Origin: Sphingobium naphthae
GTDB taxonomy: Bacteria > Pseudomonadota > Alphaproteobacteria > Sphingomonadales > Sphingomonadaceae
Assembly (NCBI RefSeq): GCF_020782235.1
Contig: NZ_JAJGNO010000003.1
Coordinates: forward strand, 124,001 to 188,000
Direction: 5' to 3'
DNA: 64,000 nucleotides
The position numbers and the translations under genes are program-made. Below the pieces are notes generated by a model. It was not told the DNA's origin, ran no database searches, and saw only the letters and a program-made list of their open reading frames with translations. The number at the start of each line of letters is the position of its first letter. Position 1 is the stretch's first letter. Below are positions 55,831 through 64,000 of the stretch, piece after piece.

Positions 55831-57105
55831 TCAGCCTTCGTTCGCGACCTTGTCCTTGCGCCGCGATGGCAACATGCTCTTGAGGTCGATCTTGCTCAGC
55901 AGCGAATCGCCCTTTGCGGGACGAGCGTCGGGCCCGTCCTCTTCCGCGGCGCCCAGCGCCTCGTTCAGCAGGGCGGTGCAGGCTGCGCCCACCTTGCTGC
56001 CCTTGGCGACTTCGGCCAGCGTCTTGCCGAGCTTTGCCGCCTGCGAGGCAACCCGCACATCGAACGGCACCAATATGTCGACCTTGCGCTCGATCGACTG
56101 TTCGAAATCCTTGCGGCTGATTTCGGGCGAACCGGGCTGCACCTTGTTGGCGACCACGATCGGCCGCGCCTGCGGCGCGTTCGTCTTGAGCCAGGACAGG
56201 ATGCGGATCGTGTCGCGCGCCGCCGCCAGCGTCAGTTCGGTCACCACCAGCGCGACATTCACGCTGCCCATCAGGTGCGGATGCTGGATCAGCATGCCGC
56301 GCGGCAGATCGACGACGCTGCATTCGAACGCGGCTTGGAACTCCTCCAGCAACTGGTAGAAGGCGCCGCCATCGGTCAGCATCGGCTGGCTGATCGGCGC
56401 TTCGGCCGACAGGATCGCCAGCGTGTCGCTGGCGCGCACCATCGCGCGCTCAATGAAGAGGCCGTCGATGCGGCTGGGATTTTCGATCGCGTCGGTGAGG
56501 CCGCGGCCCGGCTCCAGGTCGAGCGCCAGTGCATTGGTGCCGAAATGCACGTCGAGGTCGAGCAGCGCGGTCGCGCGATTCTTCTTGTCCGACAGCATCC
56601 AGGCGAGCGACGTCGCGATGCTGGACGCACCCACGCCGCCGCGCGTGCCGATCACCGCCATGGTGCAGTGCGGCCGCTCGGGACCCGTTTCGCGCGGGGC
56701 CATGAACACCGCCTGCGCCTGCGCCAAGGCATCGCGCAACTGGTCCGCGCCGAAGGGTTTGAGCAGATAATCCTGGATGCCGCTGGCGACCAGGTCGCGA
56801 TAGAGGCGCACGTCGTTGACCTGGCCCGACGCGATCACGACCGTGCCGGGTTCGCACACTTCGGCCAGGCTGTTGATGTCGTTCAGCGGATCGCCGCTTT
56901 CGGACATGTCGACGAACAGGATCTGGGGCGACGCGGTGATCGACAGGGTCTGGACCGCATTGCGCATCCCGCCCTTGTTCACCTTTTCGGGCGCCCAGCC
57001 CATTTCCGCCGCGACGGCGCGCAGCACGTCGAAACTGTGATCGTCGCAGACGAAGGCGTGAAACGGATCACGCAGGCCGACGCCGGGTTTCCAGGGTGCG
57101 TTCAT
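55831..57105 (-). CDS. cpaE: Tad pilus assembly protein CpaE/TadZ
   Basis: ParA/MinD-like ATPase that localises the Tad machine. The 424-aa protein has an atypical receiver-like N-terminal domain (DDHSFDVLRAVAAEMGWAP, then QILFVDMSESGDPL) and an AAA domain with the deviant Walker A GTRGGVGASSIATSLAW near residue 153, TALLDLDVHFGTNALALDLE near residue 178 and VNVALVVTELTLAAARDTIR. Walker A lacks the usual Lys before Ser/Thr, as often in TadZ. Confidence 0.93.
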   Translation of the reverse strand: MNAPWKPGVGLRDPFHAFVCDDHSFDVLRAVAAEMGWAPEKVNKGGMRNAVQTLSITASPQILFVDMSESGDPLNDINSLAEVCEPGTVVIASGQVNDVRLYRDLVASGIQDYLLKPFGADQLRDALAQAQAVFMAPRETGPERPHCTMAVIGTRGGVGASSIATSLAWMLSDKKNRATALLDLDVHFGTNALALDLEPGRGLTDAIENPSRIDGLFIERAMVRASDTLAILSAEAPISQPMLTDGGAFYQLLEEFQAAFECSVVDLPRGMLIQHPHLMGSVNVALVVTELTLAAARDTIRILSWLKTNAPQARPIVVANKVQPGSPEISRKDFEQSIERKVDILVPFDVRVASQAAKLGKTLAEVAKGSKVGAACTALLNEALGAAEEDGPDARPAKGDSLLSKIDLKSMLPSRRKDKVANEG

Positions 57106-57106
57106 G

Positions 57107-57754
57107 TTACTGCTGGCCTTCCGCCTGAAGCTGCTTGAGATCGCCAGCGCCCGTCGGCGCCTTTTCGCGATAGGTGGAAATCGCGCGATTGGACGTGGCG
57201 GTGCGCAGGTCGCTGTCGCTGGTCTGGCCGCGGACCAGATCCTCGGGATTGGCGACCATGGCGGCGATGTTGCCGTTGATGCCGCAGCCGAAATTGGACG
57301 ATGTGCCCAGCGTCATTTCGCTTTCCTGCTTGGCGCTCCAATCGGGGCAGCCCGGTACGCTGGCGGTGGCGCGGCGCACGACCAGGCGGACGCTGCCTTG
57401 CGGCGCCATGCCGGCGACGGCCGAACTATCTTCGCCCACCAGCAGGCCGTGGCGCGCCACGACATTGGCGATGCCTTCGCGCAGCGCCGGGCCGTAATAG
57501 CCATCCGACACGATCGCGACCTGATCGCCATAGCCTAGGTCGATGGAGACGAACCAGTCGTTGAGCCGCGCCGCTTCGGCAGGCGCGAGCGTGTCGCCCG
57601 GCCCAGCCATCACGTCGAACGTGTAGGCGGCGTGGCTGATCACGGGCTGGTGCACCGATTCCACGCCGCGGTTGAGGCTGTCGGACGTGCAGGCCGCCAG
57701 CGGCATCGCCAGCAGCGCCAGCGCGCCAAGGGTCTTGAGGGACAGAGAGGTCAT
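57107..57754 (-). CDS. cpaD: Tad pilus assembly lipoprotein CpaD
   Basis: A 215-aa periplasmic pilus-biogenesis lipoprotein. I start at the ATG at 57754 (MTSLSLKTLG), giving a lipobox MPLAAC. The CpaD pattern shows in DWFVSIDLGYGDQVAIVS near residue 68, VRLVVRRATASVPGCPDWSA near residue 122 and SNFGCGINGNIAAMVANPED near residue 153. It sits between cpaC and cpaE with 1- and 16-bp gaps. Confidence 0.92.
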   Translation of the reverse strand: MTSLSLKTLGALALLAMPLAACTSDSLNRGVESVHQPVISHAAYTFDVMAGPGDTLAPAEAARLNDWFVSIDLGYGDQVAIVSDGYYGPALREGIANVVARHGLLVGEDSSAVAGMAPQGSVRLVVRRATASVPGCPDWSAKQESEMTLGTSSNFGCGINGNIAAMVANPEDLVRGQTSDSDLRTATSNRAISTYREKAPTGAGDLKQLQAEGQQ

Positions 57755-57770
57755 GATCTTGGTCCTTCCG

Positions 57771-59234
57771 TCAGAAGCTGAAGCCGGGTGCGGCATCGCC
57801 ATCCTTGCGGGCGACTGCCGGCGGCGAGGCGGCGGATGCTTCGGGGCCCGGCGTGGGCATGGGCGAACCGGGCGCGCGGCTGGGCATCGGGCGGCGCGCG
57901 CCGCTGGTGCCGCTGTGGCCGCGCTGCAGGAACAGGCCTTCGCCCAGGTCGGCGTTGCGGAAGCCGTCGGTCGGCAGGCGCACGTCCGACGCATTCATCG
58001 GCTTCACCAGATAAGGGGTGACGACGATGACCAGTTCGGTTTCGTTGCGCTGGAACTGCCGCGACTTGAACAGGCTGCCCAGGATCGGCAGGTTGCCAAG
58101 GCCCGGTATCTTGTTGACGCTGTTCGACGCTTCGTTGTTGAGCAGCCCCGCAATCATGAAGGCCTGCCCCGAACCGAGTTCGACGGTGGTTTCCGCCGTC
58201 CGGCTGCGCAGGGCAGGGACATTGGCGTTGATCGAGAAGTCGAGACTGGAAACGGTCGGCCGGACCCGCAGCGAGATGCGGCCATCGGCCAGCACGGTGG
58301 GCGTGAAGGCCAGCTGCACGCCATATTGCTTGAATTCGATGCTGTTGCCCTGCAGGCCGTTGCTGACGGTGTAGGGATATTCGCCGCCGGCCAGGAAGCT
58401 GGCGGTCTCGCCCGACAGAGCCGTCAGGTTGGGCTGCGCCAAGGTGGAGGCGAGGCCGCTCGATTCGGCAAGATCCAGCGCGCCGGCAATGTCCATGCCG
58501 AAGATGCGCGCCACGCCGCCCAGCGAGTAGGAGCCATCGACGGGCGTGGTGAAGTTCCAGCTGTTCGTGTCGCTGTCATATTGCGCGAAATCGCGCAGGC
58601 CGCCTCCGACATAGCCGCCGGTCGATCCGGTGTCGTGGCTGGTGAAGTTGGTGCCGATCTTGTGGCCGACATCCTTGGCGACTTCGGCGATCTTGACCTG
58701 GAGCATCACCTGCAGCGGCGTCGCCATGCGCAGGCGGCTGACCACAGTCACGTCCTTCCCGACGAAGGCCTGCGTCAGCCGTTCGGCCTCGGCCGCGTCC
58801 TCGGGCGCCTGGATCGTGCCGGTCAGCAGCACCATGCCGTTCATCGTGTTCACCGCGATCTTGGCGCCGGGCATGGCCAGGCGCAGCATGTCGTCGATGC
58901 TGGTGATGTTGTTGCCCACGCGGACCGTGCCCGAAAACAGCACCTTGCCGTTGGAGGCGGTAGCGAAAACCGTGGTTTCGCCCGCCTTCTTGGCGATCAG
59001 GTAGAGCTGGTTCTGGGAGCGGACATGCACGTCGACCACTTCGGGATCGGCGATCACCACGTCCGACATCTTGGCCGGCAGGTTGACGACGCGGCTGCCG
59101 CCCACCGACAGCAGGATCGCATTGTCCTGCGCGCTGGAGATGGCGGCGTTGACGGCGCTGGTCGGCGCGGCAGCGAAGGCCAGCGCCAGGCCGATTGCGA
59201 CGGCGGGTCCGGCAAGCTTGTGCATGGGCTTCAT
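57771..59234 (-). CDS. cpaC: Tad pilus secretin CpaC (RcpA)
   Basis: Outer-membrane secretin pore of the Tad pilus. The 487-aa protein has a signal peptide (AIGLALAFAAAPTSA), an N-terminal BON/N0-like region (VVNLPAKMSDVVIADPEVVD near residue 49), and the secretin domain with VMLQVKIAEVAKDVGHKIG near residue 180, FLAGGEYPYTV near residue 279 and VPALRSRTAETTVELGSGQA near residue 335, plus IPGLGNLPILGSLFKS. The C-terminal tail is Pro/Ala-rich. Confidence 0.96.
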   Translation of the reverse strand: MKPMHKLAGPAVAIGLALAFAAAPTSAVNAAISSAQDNAILLSVGGSRVVNLPAKMSDVVIADPEVVDVHVRSQNQLYLIAKKAGETTVFATASNGKVLFSGTVRVGNNITSIDDMLRLAMPGAKIAVNTMNGMVLLTGTIQAPEDAAEAERLTQAFVGKDVTVVSRLRMATPLQVMLQVKIAEVAKDVGHKIGTNFTSHDTGSTGGYVGGGLRDFAQYDSDTNSWNFTTPVDGSYSLGGVARIFGMDIAGALDLAESSGLASTLAQPNLTALSGETASFLAGGEYPYTVSNGLQGNSIEFKQYGVQLAFTPTVLADGRISLRVRPTVSSLDFSINANVPALRSRTAETTVELGSGQAFMIAGLLNNEASNSVNKIPGLGNLPILGSLFKSRQFQRNETELVIVVTPYLVKPMNASDVRLPTDGFRNADLGEGLFLQRGHSGTSGARRPMPSRAPGSPMPTPGPEASAASPPAVARKDGDAAPGFSF

Positions 59235-59235
59235 C

Positions 59236-60249
59236 TTACTTCCCCCCGACCGGAACTTCGGTCACTGTGGTGCCGCGCGCCACGCGGATCGTCGGACCCT
59301 TGAAGGCGACGGTGCCGACCGGTGCGCCATTGGCGGCCATGGCGGGCGGCACGGTTTCTTCGGGCTTGGGCGGAACGGAGCTGCGCTGGTAGCGCGACAC
59401 GTCGGCGCCGGTGGAATAGGTGGTGCCACGATCGACCGGCTGCGCGGCGAGCTTGGCGAGGATCGCCTTTTCCGCCGCCGGGCTGGTGCCGTCGGGCAGG
59501 TCGACGTCAGCGCCGGCGATGGCGGTGTCGAGGTCCGCAGGCGTGTCCGCCATCGACCGCAGCGACATGGACAGCGATCCGACGGTCTGCGCCACCGCGA
59601 TCTTCTCGGCGATCTTGGGCGTCACTTCCAGCGTGACGTTGGAATAGGTCTGGACAACGGGCTTGCCGTCGGGGCCGAGCGCGTCCATCCGCTGGTCGGT
59701 GGCCAGCACGCGCAGGTTGCGCAGGATGGTTTCCGACACTTTGAGCGGTTCGCCTTCGCCGCCGCCCGCCACGCTCTGCGTCAGGACGAGGTCGATGCGG
59801 TCGCCCGGAAAGACGAAGCCGGCGACCGAGGTCTGAGCCGAAACCGGCACCGTGACCGCGCGCATCCCCGGCGCCAGCGCCGCGGCCAGGAAGCCGCGAT
59901 CGCCCGGCTTCACCAGCGCGCCCTGCGTCAGCGGCTGGCCCGCCGTGATGGCGGTGCGCACGACGCTGCCCGCCAGCCGGGCCGGATCGGCCTGGCCGCG
60001 CAGATAATAGGCCTGTTCGACCAGATCCTTGGGCCAGGGCTGGAAGCGGAAGCTTTCCGCATCGAGGATGGTCCCCACCGGCAGCGCCTTGACCGCGACC
60101 AGCACATGGGGCTGGTCCGCCGCCACCGGCATGTTCGCCGCGCTGACATTGGGTGTGCTCGACGAACTCAACATGTTGCGCGCGAGCAGCGCTGTTGTAA
60201 CGGCTATGATCAGCGCGCCAACCAGCAGCACGATCTTCTTAGCATCCAT
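59236..60249 (-). CDS. cpaB: Tad pilus assembly protein CpaB (RcpC)
   Basis: Periplasmic pilus-assembly protein with SAF domain. I start at the ATG at 60249 (MDAKKIVLLVGALIIAV), giving a membrane anchor at residues 5-22. The 337-aa product has VLVAVKALPVGTILDAESFR near residue 49 (SAF) and VTVPVSAQTSVAGFVFPGDR with IDLVLTQ near residue 130, typical of CpaB. One base separates it from cpaC. Confidence 0.93.
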   Translation of the reverse strand: MDAKKIVLLVGALIIAVTTALLARNMLSSSSTPNVSAANMPVAADQPHVLVAVKALPVGTILDAESFRFQPWPKDLVEQAYYLRGQADPARLAGSVVRTAITAGQPLTQGALVKPGDRGFLAAALAPGMRAVTVPVSAQTSVAGFVFPGDRIDLVLTQSVAGGGEGEPLKVSETILRNLRVLATDQRMDALGPDGKPVVQTYSNVTLEVTPKIAEKIAVAQTVGSLSMSLRSMADTPADLDTAIAGADVDLPDGTSPAAEKAILAKLAAQPVDRGTTYSTGADVSRYQRSSVPPKPEETVPPAMAANGAPVGTVAFKGPTIRVARGTTVTEVPVGGK

Positions 60250-60300
60250 GACGAAATTCGCCTCCCTCGAGTGGGTGCCAGGCCCCCATTGCCCCACTCA

Positions 60301-60774
60301 TCACGCAAAATGGTTAAGATATCGTTCGCCAATCATGCACAGGGCGGCGATCGAGATGGCGACCCCATAGGGAATCTCGGGCTGGCCCTGCTTTTTGGCG
60401 ATACGGTGATGGATCATCGTGACCAGCGTGACCGCGCCGCCCAGCAGCGCCATCAGCATGATCAGCGTCATGAGCGCCTGCCAGGGGAACCACAGCGCCA
60501 GCGCGCCCAGCAGCTTGACGTCGCCGCCCCCCATCATGCCGATCGCGAACAACAGCGTGAACAGCGCGAAGACGATCGCGCCGACCAGCAACTGCACCGC
60601 CATGCCCGGCCAGGGCTCCAGCCCGCTGGCCAGCCACCACAAGGGGGCGAGCAGCGCGACGGCCAGGTTCAGGCGGTTCGAGATGATGCGGGTGCGCAGA
60701 TCGGTGACGGCCGCCGCAATCAGCAGCGCGCTCAGGGCGATCATCAGCGCCAACCGGAAATATTCCCCCGACAT
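60301..60774 (-). CDS. cpaA: Tad prepilin peptidase CpaA (TadV)
   Basis: A24-type aspartic prepilin peptidase processing the Flp pilin. The 157-aa polytopic protein keeps only the peptidase core: the first Asp in AAAVTDLRTRIISNRLN near residue 25 and the second in GMMGGGDVKLLGALALW near residue 83. The ATG at 60774 was preferred over the GTG two codons upstream. It is the first gene of the Tad operon in this window; the pilin gene itself is not found. Confidence 0.93.
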   Translation of the reverse strand: MSGEYFRLALMIALSALLIAAAVTDLRTRIISNRLNLAVALLAPLWWLASGLEPWPGMAVQLLVGAIVFALFTLLFAIGMMGGGDVKLLGALALWFPWQALMTLIMLMALLGGAVTLVTMIHHRIAKKQGQPEIPYGVAISIAALCMIGERYLNHFA

Positions 60775-60795
60775 GCGCACTATTCCCTAGACCGC

Positions 60796-61782
60796 ATGGC
60801 TTACCAAACCGTAACCATGCCGCCCATGGATTCGCCGCTCTTTCCCGCATCCAAACCTTTCGATCGGCGCGCCTGGCCGATGGGCGGGCGGCTGGACTTC
60901 TGGCATGGCCGGGATGGCTGGCCGATCCGCCGCTACCGGTTGGGGGACGGGACACGCGGGCGGCTGCTCATCATCAACGGCCGCGGCGACATGATCGAGA
61001 AATATCTCGAGCTGATCGACCATATGGCGCGGCGCGGCTGGGCCGTGACGGCGTTCGACTGGCGCGGGCAGGGCGGGTCGGGGCGGCTGACCGACGATCC
61101 GCTATGCGGCCATATTCCTGATTTCGCCGACTATATCGCCGATCTGGTCGATCTTGCGCGCGACTGGCGGGCGGAGGGCGAGGGGCCGACCGCGATGCTG
61201 GGCCATTCCATGGGCGGTCATATGCTGCTGCGCGCGCTGGCGGAGGGGATGGCGCAGCCGGACGCGGCAGTGCTGGTCGCGCCGATGCTGGGACTGCACA
61301 GCGGGCCCATGCCGCGCTGGCTGGCCGTCGCGATGACGCGGATGATGCTGCGGCGCGGGCTGGGCGACAAGCGCGCCTGGACGCAGAAGGAGGAATCGGA
61401 ACGGCAGCGGCGCATCCGGCAGAAGCGGCTGACGCATGATCCCGAACGCTATGCCGATGAACTATGGTGGCGCGATCACAGCCGCGAGATCGCGCTCGGG
61501 CCTCCCAGCTGGAACTGGGTGAGCCAGGCGCTCGAATCGACCCAGGCGCTGGAACGGAGCGAAGGGCTGGCGCGCGTCCTCTGCCCGGTCCTGATCCTGG
61601 CGGCGCAGACGGACCAGCTTGTGTCCACCCCCGCGATCCGCCGCGTCGCCGCCCGTCTTCCCCGCGCCCGGTTGCATGTCTATGGCCGCGAGGCCGCGCA
61701 CGAGATATTGCGCGAACTTGATCCGGTGCGGCTCGACGCCTTCGCCCGGATCGAGAATTTTCTGGACGAGACGGCGATTTGA
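60796..61782 (+). CDS. Alpha/beta hydrolase, monoacylglycerol lipase-like
   Basis: A 328-aa serine hydrolase. LLIINGRGDMIEKYLELIDH near residue 55 and VTAFDWRGQGGSGR near residue 80 form the early strands, the nucleophile is in AMLGHSMGGHMLLR near residue 135, the acid lies in AAQTDQLVSTPAI near residue 270 and the His in REAAHEILRELD near residue 300. It resembles lysophospholipase L2/monoacylglycerol lipase proteins; the substrate is not known. Starts at 60817 and 60826 are also in frame and would leave more room from the divergent cpaA. A TTGA overlap joins it to the next gene. Confidence 0.85.
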   Translation: MAYQTVTMPPMDSPLFPASKPFDRRAWPMGGRLDFWHGRDGWPIRRYRLGDGTRGRLLIINGRGDMIEKYLELIDHMARRGWAVTAFDWRGQGGSGRLTDDPLCGHIPDFADYIADLVDLARDWRAEGEGPTAMLGHSMGGHMLLRALAEGMAQPDAAVLVAPMLGLHSGPMPRWLAVAMTRMMLRRGLGDKRAWTQKEESERQRRIRQKRLTHDPERYADELWWRDHSREIALGPPSWNWVSQALESTQALERSEGLARVLCPVLILAAQTDQLVSTPAIRRVAARLPRARLHVYGREAAHEILRELDPVRLDAFARIENFLDETAI

Positions 61783-62882
61783 CCCTGTTCGACATCGTGA
61801 TCGTGGGCGGCGGCATGGCGGGGGCCAGCCTGGGCGCGCATCTCGTGGCGGATGCGCGGGTCCTGATCCTGGAGATGGAGGCGCAGCCGGGCTATCACGC
61901 CACTGGCCGCTCCGTCGCCTTCTGGGAGGAAACCTATGGCGGCCCGGCGGTTCAGCCGCTGACGACCGCGTCGGGACCGCTGTTGGAGTCGCCCGATCCC
62001 GCTTTTCACGATCGCAGCTTCCTGTCGCCGCGCCGTACGCTGCATGTCGGGCGGGCGGAGGATGCGCCCCTGCGCGACGCGCTGCTGGCGCGGTTCGCGG
62101 GCAAGGTCGTGCTGGAGCCAGTGGACCCTGCGCCCCAGGTGCCTGGCCTGCGGCCCGACTGGACCATCGGCGTCATGGAGGCGAGCTGCCGCGACATCGA
62201 TGTGGCGGCGCTGCACCAGGCCTATCTGCGCCGGTTCGCGGCCGCCGGCGGCGCGATGTGGCTCAGCGCGAGCCTGCTGGCGGCGCGCGCCGAGGCCCAT
62301 GGCTGGCGCATCGAAACGTCCCGCGGGCCGGTGCGCTGCGGCCTGATCGTCAACGCGGCGGGCGCCTGGGCGGACGAGGTCGCGCGGCGCAGCGGCGTCG
62401 CGCCCATCGGCATCACCCCGCTGCGGCGCACGGTGGTTCAGCTCGGCGTTCCGGCCATGCCCTCGCCCGACCTGCCGCTGGTGATGGACCTGCGCGCGGG
62501 CTTCTATTTCAAGCCGGAGGGGGCCGGGCGCGTCTGGCTGACCCCGCATGACGAGGATCCTTCGCCGCCCTGCGACGCCGCGCCGGAGGAACTGGCGGTG
62601 GCGCAGGCGCTCGCCCGCTTCGAGGCCGCGGTCGATTGGCCAGTAACGCGGATCGAGCATAAATGGGCGGGTCTGCGCAGCTTCGCGCCGGATCGCGCGC
62701 CGGTCTACGGGCCCGACCCGGACGTGCCCGGCTTCTTCTGGTTCGGGGGGCAGGGGGGCTTTGGTATCCAGACCGCCCCGGCCGCCGCGCTGCTGGGCCA
62801 TTCGCTGATCAGCGGGTCGGCGCCGCCGCCCGCGATTGCGGGGCTGGACGCCGAACCCTATCTTCCCGGGCGCCTGCGCTGA
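61779..62882 (+). CDS. FAD-dependent oxidoreductase (DadA/glycine-oxidase-like)
   Basis: A 367-aa flavoprotein of the DAO family. FDIVIVGGGMAGASLGAHLV near residue 4 is the dinucleotide-binding motif. LILEMEAQPGYHATGRSVAF follows, then CGLIVNAAGAWADEVARRSG near residue 187, and KWAGLRSFAPDRAPVYGPDP near residue 295 with WFGGQGGFGIQTAPA at the end. These fit oxidases/dehydrogenases of amino acids or similar amines; the substrate is open. The start is a TTG at 61779, overlapping the hydrolase stop. Its stop abuts the ubiG stop. Confidence 0.85.
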   Translation: MTLFDIVIVGGGMAGASLGAHLVADARVLILEMEAQPGYHATGRSVAFWEETYGGPAVQPLTTASGPLLESPDPAFHDRSFLSPRRTLHVGRAEDAPLRDALLARFAGKVVLEPVDPAPQVPGLRPDWTIGVMEASCRDIDVAALHQAYLRRFAAAGGAMWLSASLLAARAEAHGWRIETSRGPVRCGLIVNAAGAWADEVARRSGVAPIGITPLRRTVVQLGVPAMPSPDLPLVMDLRAGFYFKPEGAGRVWLTPHDEDPSPPCDAAPEELAVAQALARFEAAVDWPVTRIEHKWAGLRSFAPDRAPVYGPDPDVPGFFWFGGQGGFGIQTAPAAALLGHSLISGSAPPPAIAGLDAEPYLPGRLR

Positions 62883-63617
62883 TCAGCTTTTGTGACGGGC
62901 GGTCAGCAGATAGTTGATCGCCTTGTTGGCGGACAGGGCGAAGCCCCGGGCGGGATCGAAGCTGAGGCCGCTGCTGTCGGTCACGTCCAGGCCCGCCTCC
63001 TCCAGCAGCACCGTCAATTCCTCGGGCGTCAGGAACTTGCCCCAGTCATGCGTGCCCTTGGGAATGCCGCCGATGCTCTCGCCGATGGTGATCATCGCCA
63101 GGCGCGACAGCGGCGTGCGATTGGGCGTCGACAGGATCATGAGCCCGCCGGGCGCGAGCTTTGCGGCCAACGCACGCACGAAAGCGGCCGGGTCGGCGAC
63201 ATGCTCGATCACCTCCATCGACGTGACGAGGTCGAAGCCATCCTCCGCCATCGCTTCCACCGGCGTGGCGCGATAGTCGATGCTGAGCCCCTGGCCCTCC
63301 GCATGCGCCTGTGCGGCGGCGATATTTTCCGGCGCGGCGTCAAGGCCGGTCACCGCCGCGCCCAGCCGCGCCAGCGGTTCGGCCAGAAGACCGGCGCCGC
63401 ATCCGACATCCAGCGCGCGCTTGCCGTCAAGCGGGCGGAAGGCCTGCTCCCGGCCGGGCCAATGCTGGTCGATGGCGGCGCGGATATAGCGCAGCCGCAC
63501 CGGGTTCAGCTTGTGCAGCATCGCGCTCGATCCGCGGGGATCCCACCAGTCGGCGGCCATCGCCCCGAAATGAGCGGCTTCCCTGGGGTCGATCGTTGCG
63601 GGCGCGTTAGGAGCCAT
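62883..63617 (-). CDS. ubiG: Ubiquinone biosynthesis O-methyltransferase UbiG
   Basis: SAM-dependent O-methylation of both hydroxyl groups of the ubiquinone ring. The 244-aa protein has EAAHFGAMAADWWDPRGSSA near residue 13 and LHKLNPVRLRYIR, both typical of UbiG, the SAM motif ALDVGCGAGLLAEPLARLGA near residue 66 and TSMEVIEHVADPAAFV near residue 130. I start at the ATG at 63617; a GTG at 63623 is possible. Function links it to ispB at 49.8 kb. Confidence 0.96.
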   Translation of the reverse strand: MAPNAPATIDPREAAHFGAMAADWWDPRGSSAMLHKLNPVRLRYIRAAIDQHWPGREQAFRPLDGKRALDVGCGAGLLAEPLARLGAAVTGLDAAPENIAAAQAHAEGQGLSIDYRATPVEAMAEDGFDLVTSMEVIEHVADPAAFVRALAAKLAPGGLMILSTPNRTPLSRLAMITIGESIGGIPKGTHDWGKFLTPEELTVLLEEAGLDVTDSSGLSFDPARGFALSANKAINYLLTARHKS

Positions 63618-63682
63618 GGTCACTTTCGTCTGTTGTTTCCCCGGCTTCTAGCAGTCGCCGCGTCGCAGGCAAATGGATCACG

Positions 63683-63868
63683 TCAGCCGCTGCCGCTCGC
63701 CTTGTCCTCCGCGTCCATCTTGCGATACAGCTCGTCCGTCGCCTGCTCGGTCCGGGCGATGTCTCGCGGATCCTTGCGCCGCTTGTTGCTGATGATCACG
63801 AAGATCAGCACCAGCCCCAGCAGCACCGGCCCGCCTATGACGGCAAGGCTCCAGATACTTCCATCCAT
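63683..63868 (-). CDS. 61-aa single-pass membrane protein, unknown function
   Basis: A short ORF with a strong ribosome site (AGGAGGATAGG) before the ATG at 63868. One membrane segment (LAVIGGPVLLGLVLIFVII) is followed by a basic stop-transfer (SNKRRKD) and an acidic/basic cytoplasmic tail with ATDELYRKMDAEDKA. No family is recognised with confidence. It precedes ubiG on the same strand. Nothing further is seen in 63869-64000 apart from a short CCTGTCTGACAGG palindrome near the ribosome site. Confidence 0.75.
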   Translation of the reverse strand: MDGSIWSLAVIGGPVLLGLVLIFVIISNKRRKDPRDIARTEQATDELYRKMDAEDKASGSG

Positions 63869-64000
63869 CCTATCCTCCTGTCCTGTCTGACAGGAAAGAT
63901 CGGGAGGCGCGGCTTGTTCCACGAGCCGCCGTGCGATTGCTTGCCATATCTGCCGCGACTGCTAATAGGAGCGCCGTTTTGCCCCTCCGGGACATAATCT

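Noticed and set aside
59071..60795. Very long plus-strand open frame running into the alpha/beta hydrolase gene
   Set aside because: It is antisense to cpaC/cpaB/cpaA, has shadow composition (Arg/His/Gln/Gly-rich) and only the part after 60796 looks like a protein family.

Overview
The window is GC-rich and gene-dense, with GTG and TTG starts and stop/start overlaps throughout. It looks like a chromosomal segment of a sphingomonad alphaproteobacterium (Sphingobium/Sphingomonas type). Evidence: a serine palmitoyltransferase next to its own acyl carrier protein; the Tim44-like/mltA/smr block divergent from secB; an NDUFS4-type complex I subunit; DNPR-type (meso-DAP) MurE; and a Tad pilus block of alphaproteobacterial order. 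I see no rRNA, tRNA, CRISPR array, transposase or phage gene. The species is inferred, not proven.

Layout. 1-4.0 kb (minus): a partial GGDEF-EAL protein, Smr-domain protein, MltA and a Tim44-like protein. 4.2-7.4 kb (plus): secB, murJ, trpS. 7.4-13.3 kb: small envelope proteins (TonB_C-like, DUF4136 lipoprotein, entericidin-like lipoprotein behind a putative EcfG promoter), a SleB-type hydrolase, cysteine synthase and two membrane proteins of unknown role. 13.3-32.4 kb: a complete dcw cluster (mraZ, rsmH, ftsL, ftsI, murE, murF, mraY, murD, ftsW, murG, murC, a 65-aa ORF, murB, ddl, ftsQ, ftsA, ftsZ). It is preceded by 10-bp direct repeats that look like an MraZ operator and closed by a terminator. 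32.5-35.6 kb: a TPR/SPOR protein and a dGTPase. 35.65-41.2 kb: a tandem glycine riboswitch controlling gcvT-gcvH-gcvPA-gcvPB, followed by a DUF938 methyltransferase-like gene.

41.3-46.3 kb: a Tam41-like protein (candidate CDP-diacylglycerol synthase), a hybrid histidine kinase, serine palmitoyltransferase with a dedicated ACP, and the NDUFS4-like subunit. 46.3-53.6 kb: hrpB, a TauE/SafE permease, polyprenyl diphosphate synthase, chorismate mutase, a JmjC-like cupin protein, an EamA transporter and a DUF2147 protein. 53.8-60.8 kb (minus): a Tad pilus operon cpaA-cpaB-cpaC-cpaD-cpaE-tadB-tadC without cpaF between cpaE and tadB and without a pilin gene. 60.8-64 kb: an alpha/beta hydrolase, an FAD oxidoreductase, ubiG and a 61-aa membrane protein.

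The common theme is envelope biogenesis: peptidoglycan precursors, division, lipids and pili. The points most worth following up are the Tam41-like/kinase/Spt/ACP lipid neighbourhood, the 65-aa ORF between murC and murB, the MraZ-box-like repeats, the incomplete Tad operon, the putative EcfG-driven entericidin gene, and several families of intergenic palindromes, two of which sit inside operons.
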